Shown one piece after another: positions 1-9,820 of a stretch of 64,000 bases of DNA; within the stretch, counting starts at the first letter, position 1; every line of letters begins with the position of its first letter. The notes beneath the pieces are model-generated. The model did no database searches. It was not told where the DNA came from and saw only the letters and a program-made list of their open reading frames with translations. Source of the stretch: JACVRW01 sp963765135 (GTDB lineage: Bacteria > Actinomycetota > Thermoleophilia > Solirubrobacterales > Thermoleophilaceae); the NCBI GenBank assembly GCA_963765135.1, contig CAVXUX010000003.1, positions 620,001 to 684,000 on the forward strand. The letters run 5' to 3'. The translations under genes and the position numbers were made by a program.

Positions 1-2
1 TC

Positions 3-888
3 TGCGGGCTGTCCGGCGGAGTCGACTCGTCGGTGGCGGCGCTGCTGACCTACCGAGCGGTGGGGGACCAGCTGACGTGCGTGTTCGTGGACCACGGGCT
101 GATGCGCAAGAACGAGGGCAACCAGGTGGTGGCGGCGTTCCGGGACCAGTTCAAGGTGCCGCTGATCGCGGTCGACGCGGAGGAGCGGTTCCTGGCGCGG
201 CTGGCGGGTGTGACTGACCCGGAGACGAAGCGCAAGATCATCGGCGAGGAGTTCATCCGGGTGTTCGAGGAGCAGGCGACGCGCCTGGAGGACCCGAAGT
301 ACCTGGTGCAGGGAACGCTGTACTCGGACGTGATCGAGAGCGGCGGCGGAACGGGAGCCGCGACGATCAAGTCGCACCACAACGTGGGCGGGCTGCCGGA
401 GGACCTGGAGTTCGAGCTGGTGGAGCCGCTGCGGATGCTGTTCAAGGACGAGGTGCGGGCGGTCGGCGCCGAGCTCGGGCATGCCGGACCGGCTCGTGTG
501 GCGGCAGCCGTTCCCAGGCCCGGGCCTGGCGATCCGGGTGGTCGGCGGAGAGGTGACGAAGGAGCGGCTGGAGATCCTGCGCGACGCCGACGCGATCCTG
601 CAGGACGAGATCCGCTCGGCCGGCCTGTACCGGGAGCTATGGCAGTCGTTCTGCGTGCTGCCCGGGGACCTGCGGTCGGTCGGGGTGCAGGGCGACGAGC
701 GAACCTACGGCTACGTAGTCGTGATCCGGGCGGTGACGTCGGACGACGCAATGACCGCCGACTGGGCCCGGCTGCCGTACGACCTGCTCGAGAAGGTGGC
801 GTCTCGGATGATCAACGAGATCGCGCAGGTGAACCGGGTGACGCTGGACATCACGTCGAAGCCGCCCGGGACGATCGAGTGGGAGTAG
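3..888 (+). CDS. guaA: GMP synthase (glutamine-hydrolysing), 3' part, one frameshift
   Basis: GuaA converts XMP to GMP with ATP and glutamine, the last step of guanine nucleotide synthesis in the cytoplasm. The window opens inside the gene. The ATP pyrophosphatase loop SGGVDSS lies at bases 12-32, so the glutamine amidotransferase domain is outside. The frame reads well to about base 478 (ELG), then continues one base over as MPDRLVWRQPFPGPGLAIRV, the usual start of the C-terminal dimerisation domain, and ends at the family terminus TSKPPGTIEWE. One extra base near 478-481 explains the break. Because guaA is normally single-copy and essential, a sequence error is more likely than a true pseudogene. 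It converges on the next gene. Confidence 0.93.
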
Positions 889-1050
889 CGGTTCTCGTGC
901 CCTCGATCGCGGCCGGCAGCGCGCGCTAGGGCCCAAACCGCGCGGCACCGGCGCCGGGCGCGGCGGTCCTCCTTTCACGCGAAAGCAAAGGCGGTCTGGT
1001 CCGAGGTGTTGTCGCGGTCGAACGAGGCCTGCTCGGACAACTTGCGGGCT

Positions 1051-4000
1051 TCATGTCGCGTTCGTGCGCACCTGGTCCGGACCAGCCTGATCTCCGTCTG
1101 AGCCAGTCCGCAACTCCTGCAATCGCTCCTCGAAGACGCCCGTCGCACGACTGCCAGCTCGCCCTTTGATCCGATCAGCGGCGCGCAGTAGCTCGGTCCT
1201 TGTCGCAACGTCGCCCTCCAGCTTCTCTCCGCAGCGATGAGAAAGCGGACGAGTCGCTCACGCTGTGCGGCGCGCAGACTCTCCAGCCGGCCGACTTCTC
1301 TCGCGAGGGCGAGGCGATGCTCGGGCTGCGCTAAGCCAGACCTCCAGTCGACTGATGAGGCCGTCCAGACGGTCAGGTTCGAGGCGATCGGTGAGGCCCG
1401 AAACGAACTGCAGCATCGGCAAGTGCTCTGGCGAGATCTGGGCCATGGCGTCTAAGTTGCGCAGCAACTGTTCGAGAACTTGGGCAACTGCCAAGTCGCC
1501 GCCCCCTCGGCCTCCACCAGGGTCTGTGCCGCCTGACTAGCCTCAGCTCTAGCACCGGCGAACAGCGTTGCGATGAGATCGGCGTCCGCCGTTCCTGAGC
1601 TTCATCCATCCATCCAACGGACCAGGCCGGCCAGCACGCCGTGAGGCAACGAACTATTCGGTGGGCCCGGATGGCTCAGCCGCCCGGTTAAGGACATGAT
1701 CTGCTGTCAGCCGGCCGTTCGGGCCGATCACATTCCGCATGCCCGTCGATCAGCGACCTCGCCCCATCGAAGTCGCCGTTTTGCGTGGACGCTACGACCG
1801 CGTCGCTGAGCCGTTGGCCAAGGTCGGCCGCGCCGAGCTCATGAAGTCTCACGACGGCAGCCTCTCAATGGGAAGGGTTCGTCAGGAGCCCTGAGAGGTG
1901 AGCGATCGCCGCATCCTCAAAGACCGGCGGCAAGTCCGCCAATTCGCTGAGGAGTTGGAGACCCTGCCCGGGGTCTGTGAAGATTTGACTGACGACGTGA
2001 GCAGCGACCTGGTTGGCTGCCTCTTCGGGGGCCAGCTGAAGTACCGCGCCGAGGAGCCGCACCAGGTCCGCCCACTGCGAGCGCGCGTAAGCGCCCCAAC
2101 GCTCCTGAATGTGTTCGGCAAGCCGCTGAGCAAGCGGGTGCTCCGCCGTGAGCCGAGAAGGCTCCACCAGACTTAAGCCGCGCTCGACGACCTGAGAGGT
2201 CGCGTCGGGGGTAAGTTCCGTGGCGCCGAGGGCCTCATCAGTCCCATCGATCACACCGCGATGAACGTCGGGGCTACGCTCGTGCTTAAGAGCGACGAGA
2301 AGGACGCGGAAGGCCGCGTGCCGCCGTGTGCTCAGCCTCCGAATCCCAAGCAAGGGCTGGACTCTCCGGGTCATGAGCGCTTCGGACCACGTCGAGTGCC
2401 CTGGCTGCCGTGCCGACGGGCAGCGCGCCCGGAAGGACCTCCGCCAGATCGACGTAAAGACCGAACTTCTCGGTGATCTCGGGTCTCGCAAGCTGGTCGC
2501 GGAGTCTCGCCTGCGTGGCACTGCTCACGTTGCGTGCGACCGAGGCAAACGCCTGCGTAACTCGTCGCTGTGAGTCCTCAGATGGATCGTCGTCGCTCAG
2601 GCGGACCAGGACGACGTCATGAAGCTGCTCGCGCTTATCGTCGGCTAGACGTTGGCCAGCCTCCAGCGTTGGCTCCGGATCCAGCTGACGCAGTTGCTCG
2701 CGCAGCTGGGGGCTGTCCAAAGCCTCCTCCAGCACCTCGCGCTGCGCGTCTTTGTGAACGCTAACGGCCTCAACAGAGAGCGCGATGTCCACGACTGCGC
2801 GAGCGGCATCAAGATCGCCCTGCCCAACCTCCTCCTGCAGGACAGCTTTGAGGCGCTCGGCGTACCTAGCCCGATCAGCCTCGGGAGCCGCATCCACAAG
2901 TCGCTGAACCTCGGCGCGTTCGCCGCTGATCACCGACTCGCGGAACTCAGCGAACCCCGCCAAGCCCGCTTCGTTGGGTGCCTGCTTGAGGTCGAGCAGA
3001 GCACGAGAAGATCGAACCGAGCCAATCGGCCGCGAAGCTCGAAGGAACGCGGCGAAGGTTGCGAGCGGCCTCACGCTCGTCCGATCGGTGCTCCCGCCTC
3101 CGCCTTCATACGCCCAGACCTCGTCCTCAGCCTCAGCCTCAGAGTGCCACTCTGCCAGCCTCCGCGGCTCGTTCTGCAAGCGTGAGAAGGCTCCGGGCCA
3201 CTCGGACTCGATCAGCGCAAGCTTGGCCACCATCAGCACGTCCTCGCTGACTGGCGCAGCGATTCCGGGCTTGGCATCCGGTCCCGGCTTCTGCCTTTCC
3301 TCGAGCAGGCGCAAGCGCGCCTCCAGGTCATTCACGAACTGCTTGATACGACGAGGGTTCCGCCGCAGCGCCGTGCTGACCAGACTGATCAAGCGGGTTC
3401 GCTCTTCTTCGTACCCGCGGTCATCGATCAGAGATCCAAGATGGTGCGCGACATACGCCCGTGTGACGGGCCAGGATCCTCCTGATCGGGAGGCGCACGT
3501 TGAAGAACTTGGCCAGATACTCCTCCACGTACCGCATCGCCTCGTCGCGCCCCGTGTCGCGGAGCGATTCAGCTCCTGCGCGAGGAGGTGGCGACGCAGG
3601 GCCTCGTCATCGACGGACACGACGAAGACCACGTCCTTGACGGCCGGGCCACACCTGAAGATCTGCGGCCGCTGACTGGATGGTGGTTCGACTGCCGGCT
3701 CAAGATATGTCTTGATGGTGCTCAGCATCTCGACGGCCTTCTCAGGGCTACAGCGATCGAGGTTGTCGATGGCGATCACGAGGCGATCAGCCTTCACAGC
3801 CTTGATGAGATCAATGAACTTCGACTGGAAGCGATCCGGATCGGACAGGCTCTTCACGGTCACCGACCGTTGCGTGATGTGGATCCACTGGCTGAAGAGT
3901 CCAGCGAGGAAGGCGACCATCCCGGCGGCGGCAGCAGGTGCGAAGCGCTTACCGAACTCGTCCTCTTCGACAAATCGGCTCGATCGAGGCGACCTCTATC

Positions 4001-4450
4001 AACAGCCAGGCGACTCCACCGAGCACCAGGCCGATGAGAAGGGCGCGTTTGGCGCGCGGCCAGCTCAGCGAGAACCCTTCCTCCGTGTGTTGTTCGTCAA
4101 CATCGAGCTCTCCTAGGTCTCGGTCGGGGTCGAAGTCCTTTCTAAGTCGGAGCTGGTCGCGGTGCTTGAGGGTTCCGGCGATGTCCCGCAGAAACTGGCG
4201 GCGCAGCGAGTCCTCCTCGTAGCGCCAGGCATCGAAATAGGCGAAGGCCACTGCACCCTCGAGCTCCTCGGAGCACTTCCGATGACTGTGGACTTCCCGG
4301 CACCCCACGGACCGAAGATGCCGACCGTCAGGGCGAGCATGCGTCCCTCGCAATGCTTGCCAGAGTCCGGGCGTAGTCGGCGTGCCCGAATGCGTCCTGG
4401 TCGAGTCGAACAGGTTCGTCGCGACTGAAGGATGCTCGCTTGCTGGGCAT
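1051..4450 (-). pseudogene. KAP-family P-loop NTPase, multiply frameshifted
   Basis: This was reassembled from several frames on the minus strand, about 1,130 codons. It begins at the ATG at 4450 (MPSKRASFSRDEPVRLD, then DAFGHADYARTLA), followed by Walker A GPWGAGKST near 4310. Next come FDAWRYEEDSLRRQFL, two membrane helices (about 4020-3960 and 3930-3880), Walker B LVIAIDNLDRC and the KAP sensor region RRNPRRIKQFVNDLE. The helices inserted inside the NTPase domain are diagnostic of KAP ATPases (Kidins220/ARMS/PifA). Between about 3600 and 3490 a shifted frame encodes RDEAMRYVEEYLAKFFNVRL and then returns. The tail is a long charged helical region traceable to TGA at 1051-1053. At least eight shifts and visibly lower GC than the neighbours suggest transferred DNA. 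PifA-like KAP proteins can exclude phages, but function here is unproven. Confidence 0.72.
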
Positions 4451-4641
4451 AATCTGATTGTCACAGTAGCCCGGACTGTGGGCGAAAGAGGCAGCTGCGC
4501 CATTGCACGCGGGGTTCACAGCGGTCGGATTCCGCCACGCATTTTGAGATCGCAATCTGCGGATCAAAGCCCAACGAGCTCTGGGGGCATTAGCGACAAG
4601 GCGCGGTCTTGGCCAGCTGCCGCTGCTCGGCGCCGGCGGAC

Positions 4642-6079
4642 CTACGGCAGTCGCAGCTTCACGGAGCGTGTCTTCTTCGAGCCCAAGACCGTCAGCGTGA
4701 TCCGTGCCGACACCGAGCGGTGCCGCGCCAGGGCGTTCGCCGCTGCTCGCCGGGCCTTGCTCGAGAGCTTCAGCGCCAGCGTCGTCTTCCGCTTGGCCTT
4801 GACCCCTCGCGACGCTGCCTTCAACCGGAAGCTCTTGCCCGCCGCTGTCAGCCGCCCCGTCGCGATCGCGAAGCACGCCTTCGTGCACTTCGCGCTCACC
4901 TCCACCGCCTTGTCGAGCGTCTGAGCTCGTCCCGCCGCCCAGCGAGATCTTCGGCGCCAGCCCCGCCAGGTGCGCCTTCAGCGCCGTTCCGTTTGGCGCC
5001 GCCGGCGTTCCCTTCGTGTCGGCCAGCACCGTCAGCGTCGAGCAGTTCGTGTCCGGCAGCACCCACCATGCCCACATCAGGTAGCCCACGCCGTGCTGGT
5101 CCGCCCAGTCCATGAAGGTCTCCGGGTTGGTTGCGCAGTCCGCCTCTCCGAACTCGCCCGTCACCACCGGCGCCTCTGTCGCGATCGGTGCGATCACCTC
5201 GTCCCAGCACAGCGGGTTGTGGCACAGGTGCCCGCCGTAGTTGTGGAAGCTCGCCACCACTCCCTTGTCGCCGGGCCGGTTCGCCAGCCATTGGCGCAGG
5301 TCGCTCGCGTAGTCGATTCCGCCCACCATGATCGGCTGCTTCGCTCCGGTCGCTCGGATCGCGTTCACCAGCGCTGACAGCCCGATCGTCGTGAACGTTC
5401 GCCCGTCGAGTGCTTGCCGGTCCCCGGTGCTCGGCGCCGCGCATCCTCCGTTGCGCCAGCACTCCCAGGTCAGGTCGAAGATCAGCGTCCCGTTCGTGTC
5501 GTATCGCGAGTACGGCTCGTTGAAGACGTCGAAGATCACCCCGCGGTCCCTCTTGAACGTCGACGCGACCGAGCTCCAGAAGTCGTCCGATCGGTCGTCC
5601 GGCATCGCTCGCTGCCCGTCCGACACCACTCCCGCCGGCCCTGACCAGTGCAGGTCCAGCACCACCGCCAGGTCCGCCTTGTGCAGCTCCGACACCCACC
5701 TCTTCACCGCGGCGCGGTACCCGGACGTCTTCCCGAACCTCGGCAGTCCGTCCTCGCCCAGCCAGCAGTCCTGGTTCAGCGGAATCCGCACCGTGTTGAT
5801 GTGCCAGCTCGCGATCAGCGCCGCGCCGGCCGCGTCCGGGCCCACCTTCTCCGCGCTGGCCACGTTGGAGTATCCGTAGCCGTCGCTGCACGCGTATTCG
5901 AAGCTCGGCCAGTTCACCCCGCGCGGCACGAAGGTCTGACCGCTGCGCGCGTCCACCAGCTTGTTTCCCGCGACCTTCAGCTTCGGCGCCGCGCCTGCCG
6001 CGGCGGGAAGGACCAGGCACGCGATGGCGGCTAGGCAGCCCGCCGCGATCCGTCTCGATGCCTTGCCCGCTCGGCTCAA
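4642..6079 (-). CDS. secreted GH5-type glycoside hydrolase (cellulase-like), one frameshift
   Basis: This is a predicted extracellular beta-glycanase of family GH5. The TTG at 6079 gives an ideal signal peptide (MSRAGKASRRIAAG, then a hydrophobic stretch ending LPAAAGAA); a longer TTG start at 6151 would run through the promoter region of the divergent gene. The TIM-barrel follows, with VLDLHW, the acid/base Glu in DVFNEPY, HNYGGH and the nucleophile Glu in VVTGEFGE. After a shift near 4925 the last 87 codons encode a Lys/Arg-rich beta-sandwich-like domain (AKCTKACFAI and ARITLTVLGSKKTRSVKL), a common C-terminal tail on secreted actinobacterial proteins that may bind wall or polysaccharide. 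The substrate cannot be read from the sequence. It is divergent from the next gene, about 65 bp away. Confidence 0.85.
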
Positions 6080-6144
6080 GGGGCAAGACTCGCATAACCC
6101 GCAAGACCTCGCCCAGCTCTTCGCACACCCCGCGCGGGCCTCCG

Positions 6145-7885
6145 ATGGCAAAGAGCATCACCAAACGTCTTGCCGCCGCCATCGCAGTCCTCGTAATCGC
6201 CGCTCTAACCGCGGGTTGCAGCGTCCAGATCAAGCGTGCCACGCACGTCACCGCCAACGCCGCCACCCTCAGGGCCGAGGTGGACTGCGGCGCCGGCAAG
6301 CAGGGCGGCGGCCGCAAGAAGCGCGGCTCCGATAAGCACCGTGCCCGCAAGGACCGGCGCTCCCGCAAGCATCAGGGCACCGATGAGCACCCCCTCGTCG
6401 GGAGCGAGGCTCGCAGCGCCGGGAACGCGCGTGGCGCCGGTAAACCCGGCGGCTCAGACAACCGCGACGAGGCCGGCAACCGCAAGGCCGATAAGCGCAG
6501 CAAGGCCGATAAGCGCCGCGGGGCCGACAAGCGCCGCGGGGCGGAAAAGCGCCGCAAGGCTGACAAGCACCGAAACGCCGACAAGCACCGCAAGGCCGAC
6601 AAGCACCGCCACGCTCGCAAGCACCGCCACGCCCGCAAGCACCGCCGCGCCCACAAGCACGCCCGCGCCCACGGCCACCTCTGGTGGCAGCTGCGTCGGG
6701 CTGACGGAGGAAAGTGGAGGAAGGTCAGCCGCAAGCGCCACTTCGCCTGCACCAAGAAGCGCAAGCAGCTCGCCGTCTCCAAGCGCGTCGCCGGCCTCCG
6801 TCCGGCCACGACCTACGCGTACCGGCTCGCCGTCGATCCCCGGCGGCGTGGCGGCAAGCGCCTCTACTCCCCAGCCAGGCGCTTCAAGACGGATGGCGCG
6901 CCTCGGGCCCCGGCCCGGGCCCCGCCCGCTGCTCCTGCCCGCGCTCCGGGGGTTCAAGCCCGGGCTTGGTCGGCTCGGCCGACAACGTGCGCTCTCCGCT
7001 CGCTGCCAAGCGCTTGGGCGCCGACATCGTGCGGCTCGAGTTCGACGTCAACGCGCCCGCCTCCGCGCTGCGCGCCAGCGTCGCCGCTCACGCCGCCCAG
7101 GGTGCCCAGGTGCTCCTGCTCGCCGGCTTCCAGGCCGCATGCCGACCGAGGCCGAGGCCCGCAACCTCGCCGGCTGGGCCGCCGAGTTCGGTCCCGGTGG
7201 CTCGTTCTGGAACGGCCGTGGCGACGGTCACCTCGCCGTTCGCCAGATCGAGTTCGGCAACGAGACCTCTTACTCCCACCAGTACGGCGACACCTACTCC
7301 GACCAGTCCTACAAGGACCGCGCCAAGCTCTACGCCACCCGCGTCGCCCAGGCGCACGCCGCCATCGCCGCCACCGGTCGTCAGGTCGGCCTGCTCGCTC
7401 AGGCCGACGACGGCGGCACCGGCTCCGCCGCCTGGGTGGACAGCATGTTCGACGCCGTCCCGAACCTCGCTCAGCTCGTCGACGGCTGGTCCGTCCACCC
7501 CTACGGCCCGCGCACCATCTGGGAGCCGAAGCTCGATCGCCTGATCGCCCAGACCGCCGCCAACGGCGCCCCGAACACGATCCCGATCGACATCACCGAG
7601 TGGGGCATCAGCACCAACAACGGCCTGGCCCTCACCGACAACTACGGCTGGCCCGTCAACCTCACCTTCGCCCAGGCCGCCTCCAACCTCGAGGCGAGCG
7701 TCGCCGCCATGCGCGCCGACCCCTCGATCGGCCCGCGCCTGCGCCTGTTCATGCTCTACGCGGCCTACGACCTCAACGCGTCGGTCGGTCCGAACAACCG
7801 CGAGCGCTTCTTCGGCGCCCTGAACGAGGGCCTGGGGGACAAGGGCGCCTACTCGGCCGAGGTGCGCGAGCTGTTCGCGCCCTAG
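6145..7885 (+). CDS. lipoprotein with KADKHR repeats, Fn3-like region and clan-A glycoside hydrolase domain
   Basis: The ATG at 6145 starts MAKSITKRL, a hydrophobic segment and lipobox LTAGC, so the protein should be lipid-anchored outside the membrane. A highly basic hexapeptide-repeat tract follows (6484-6681), then a fibronectin-III-like segment (TTYAYRLAV). After shifts near 6905 and 7140 comes a catalytic barrel (ADNVRSPLAAKRLGADIVRL; acid/base Glu in QIEFGNE; SVHPYG; nucleophile Glu in IDITEWG). The two carboxylates and the order fit a GH-A clan endo-glycosidase, but I cannot assign a family. The three frames chain without loss, so I read one gene. Its stop overlaps the next convergent gene through CTAG. 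Confidence 0.68.
6484..6681 (+). repeat. about eleven 18-bp tandem repeats encoding x-A-D/R-K-H/R-R hexapeptides
   Basis: The unit is eighteen bases, for example AAGGCCGATAAGCGCAGC, with later units drifting to CACGCTCGCAAGCACCGC. The repeats stay in frame and encode KADKRS, KADKRR, GADKRR, KADKHR, NADKHR, HARKHR and RAHKHA. Spacing is exact with no unique spacers, so this is a coding microrepeat and not a CRISPR. It lies between the lipobox and the Fn3-like segment, where a charged spacer across the cell wall would be expected. Confidence 0.85.
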
Positions 7886-8157
7886 GGCGCTTCGACGCCG
7901 TGGCGCTGCAGGTAGTCCAGGTAGAACGGGCGCAGCAGGTCGGCGACCTCGCCTTCGCCCGAGTCGGTGACGTCATCGACGTGCGCGATGGTCGACGAGA
8001 GGTCGGCCTCCGCCTCGTCGAGCTTCCCAGCTCCGGCCTCGGCCACCGGCAGGTACTTCAACAGGTCCCAGAAGAACTTGAGGTCCGCGTGACTGCGCGC
8101 GCGGCTCACCGCCAGGTCGTGGAGCTGCTTCGACGAGAGCTGATCGAGGTCGGCCAT
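7882..8157 (-). CDS. hypothetical protein, 91 aa, acidic helical
   Basis: The ATG at 8157 opens MADLDQLSSKQLHDLAVSRA. The protein is soluble, rich in Asp/Glu/Leu and predicted mostly helical, with no signal peptide or membrane segment. I recognise no family. The longer open frame upstream is only a shadow of the nitrilase gene. It begins 12 bp after the nitrilase stop on the same strand, so the two are probably co-transcribed. Its TAG stop shares CTAG with the stop of the convergent glycosidase gene. Confidence 0.7.
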   Translation of the reverse strand: MADLDQLSSKQLHDLAVSRARSHADLKFFWDLLKYLPVAEAGAGKLDEAEADLSSTIAHVDDVTDSGEGEVADLLRPFYLDYLQRHGVEAP

Positions 8158-8168
8158 CGGCGGGGAGC

Positions 8169-9122
8169 TTAGGGAGTGTCCTCGTCGCCGTTCTGGGGCG
8201 GCGCTGCCGCCGAGGGCGCCGGGCGCTCGGGCAGGCCGAGCGCCGCCTCGCCGCTGTAGTGCCCGACCGCGTCGAACCAGCGCTTGGCGTGCAGCCCTCG
8301 GCGCAGGTCGCAGTCCGCGAAGATCATGCCCTCCTGGTCGTAGAGCGGCCCGGCGATCAGCTCGCCTCCGGTCGGCTCCACGATCGCCGCGCCGCCGCGC
8401 CCGAACACCTCCTGGTCCGGTAGCTCGAGCGGGAAGTCCTCGGGGAACGCCGCGCGCGGGATGTACTGCGGCACCGAGACCACGAACGCGCCCGATTCGA
8501 TCGCGATGTGGCGCACCGTGGCCAGCCAGCCGTCGCTGTCGTCCGCGGTCGGCGCGACCCAGATCTGCGGTCCCTGGCGGTAGAGCGCCCAGCGCGCCAG
8601 CGGCATCCGGTTCTCCCAGCACACCAGCCCGCCGATGCGCCCCAGCGGCGTGTCCGCCACGCCGAGGTCGTCGCCCGCGCCGAAGGCGTGGAACAGCCGC
8701 TCCTGGTGGGTCGGCACCAGCTTGCGGTGCTTCAGCTCGACGCCGTCGGGGCCGAGCAGCAGCAGCGTGTTGTAGAGCGAGCCGGGCCGCTCGCTCTCGC
8801 GCTCGTTGATCCCGATCGCCACGTGCATCCCGTGGGTGCGGCAGGCAGCGACCAGGCGGTCCACGAGCGGGCCCGGCACGTCGACCGAGTTCTGCCACAG
8901 GCGCTCCCACAGCTCATCCGATCCCGAGAACGCCGCGGCGCGGCGCGCCCACGCGTTCGACGGATAGACCGGCACGAAGGTCTCCGGCAGCACCGCCAGC
9001 TGCGCCCCCTCGGCCGCCGCCTCGCCGATCAGCTGGATCGCCTTGTCGACCGATGCCTCGGCGTCGAGGATGACCGGCGTGGCCTGCACGGCGGCGACGC
9101 GGATCGTCTCGAAGCTCGCCAT
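8169..9122 (-). CDS. nitrilase / carbon-nitrogen hydrolase
   Basis: This 317-aa protein has the nitrilase fold and complete catalytic triad: Glu47 in LAVLPETFVP, Lys134 in KHRKLVPTHQERL, and Cys168 in GGLVCWENRMPL. The CWEN motif, the HQERLF signature and the length fit true nitrilases (nitrile to carboxylic acid and ammonia) better than amidases, though aliphatic or aromatic preference cannot be told. There is no signal peptide, so it is cytoplasmic. The C-terminal 20 residues are Pro/Ala-rich and disordered. It is followed by the 91-aa hypothetical gene. Confidence 0.9.
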   Translation of the reverse strand: MASFETIRVAAVQATPVILDAEASVDKAIQLIGEAAAEGAQLAVLPETFVPVYPSNAWARRAAAFSGSDELWERLWQNSVDVPGPLVDRLVAACRTHGMHVAIGINERESERPGSLYNTLLLLGPDGVELKHRKLVPTHQERLFHAFGAGDDLGVADTPLGRIGGLVCWENRMPLARWALYRQGPQIWVAPTADDSDGWLATVRHIAIESGAFVVSVPQYIPRAAFPEDFPLELPDQEVFGRGGAAIVEPTGGELIAGPLYDQEGMIFADCDLRRGLHAKRWFDAVGHYSGEAALGLPERPAPSAAAPPQNGDEDTP

Positions 9123-9204
9123 GGGGCCGCGACTCTAACGCCGGCGGGTGATCCGCGGCGATCGATCGGGTAGCCCAAATTGGAAGTCCCGACAGGAGCC
9201 TCCA

Positions 9205-9309
9205 ATGACCACTGCCTCACTGATCATCTCTGCAATCGCGATCGCCATCGTCGCGGCACTCGCTTGGAACGCGTTCGGCCGTAAGGGGGACGTCGGCGGG
9301 GACCTCTAG
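9205..9309 (+). CDS. small single-pass membrane protein, 34 aa
   Basis: ATG at 9205 is preceded by a good ribosome-binding site (AGGAG at 9194-9198, 6 bases upstream). The peptide starts MTTASLIISAIAIAIVAALA, one membrane helix, followed by the tail WNAFGRKGDVGGDL. It stands alone between the divergent nitrilase and the cupin gene. The strong Shine-Dalgarno, the clean helix and the charged tail support a real microprotein. No function is known. Confidence 0.55.
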   Translation: MTTASLIISAIAIAIVAALAWNAFGRKGDVGGDL

Positions 9310-9376
9310 AGCGCCATCCGTCCACCGACCGACGGCCTGGTCTAGGCGGCCCCGCGCTGGTCCGAGCTGTCTAGGT

Positions 9377-9817
9377 ATGAGCACTGCATCAAGCACCGTC
9401 ATGGAGCCGATCAACGTCGACGAGCTCGACACCTTCGAGCTCACGTCGCGCACGACCGACGACGCCGAGTGGGTGGGCCAGTTCTTCGCCTACGGCGGCT
9501 CGGGCGCCGACCAGTCGACCGCCATCTACTTCGCGATGCCTCCCGGCAAGCGGCTCGGGCGGCACACCGACACGGCCGAGGAGACGCAGTACGTCCTCTC
9601 GGGCACGGGAGAGCTGCTGCTCGACGAGGGCGCCAGGCCGGTGCGTGCCGGCGACGTCTTCGTGCTCCCCGAGGGGGCGGCCCACGACCTGCGCAACACG
9701 GGCTCCGACGACCTTCGGATCATCGCGTTCTTCTCCGCCCCGCAGGTCGAGCAGCACTGGACCGAGGAGGTCTGGGAGCCGGGCGACCTCAAGGTCACCG
9801 GCACACCCAACCGCTAA
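9377..9817 (+). CDS. cupin-domain protein, 146 aa
   Basis: This is a single-domain cupin, a small beta-barrel that usually binds a metal and a small ligand. Cupin motif 1 is GKRLGRHTDTAEETQYVLSG (His and Glu ligands) and motif 2 is PEGAAHDLRNTG. An acidic N-terminal stretch of about 25 residues precedes it. There is no signal peptide. The ligand cannot be predicted. It converges with the transglutaminase-like operon. Confidence 0.8.
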   Translation: MSTASSTVMEPINVDELDTFELTSRTTDDAEWVGQFFAYGGSGADQSTAIYFAMPPGKRLGRHTDTAEETQYVLSGTGELLLDEGARPVRAGDVFVLPEGAAHDLRNTGSDDLRIIAFFSAPQVEQHWTEEVWEPGDLKVTGTPNR

Positions 9818-9820
9818 GCC

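Noticed and set aside
889..1050. Terminator or small RNA between guaA and the KAP gene
   Set aside because: GC-rich with several weak alternative stems but none clear and no T-run.
4896..6368. 490-codon minus-strand frame overlapping the GH5 gene
   Set aside because: Another frame of the GH5 gene; Arg-rich and without motifs.
6484..6681. Regular repeats as a CRISPR array
   Set aside because: 18-bp units with no spacers, in frame with a coding sequence; no cas genes.
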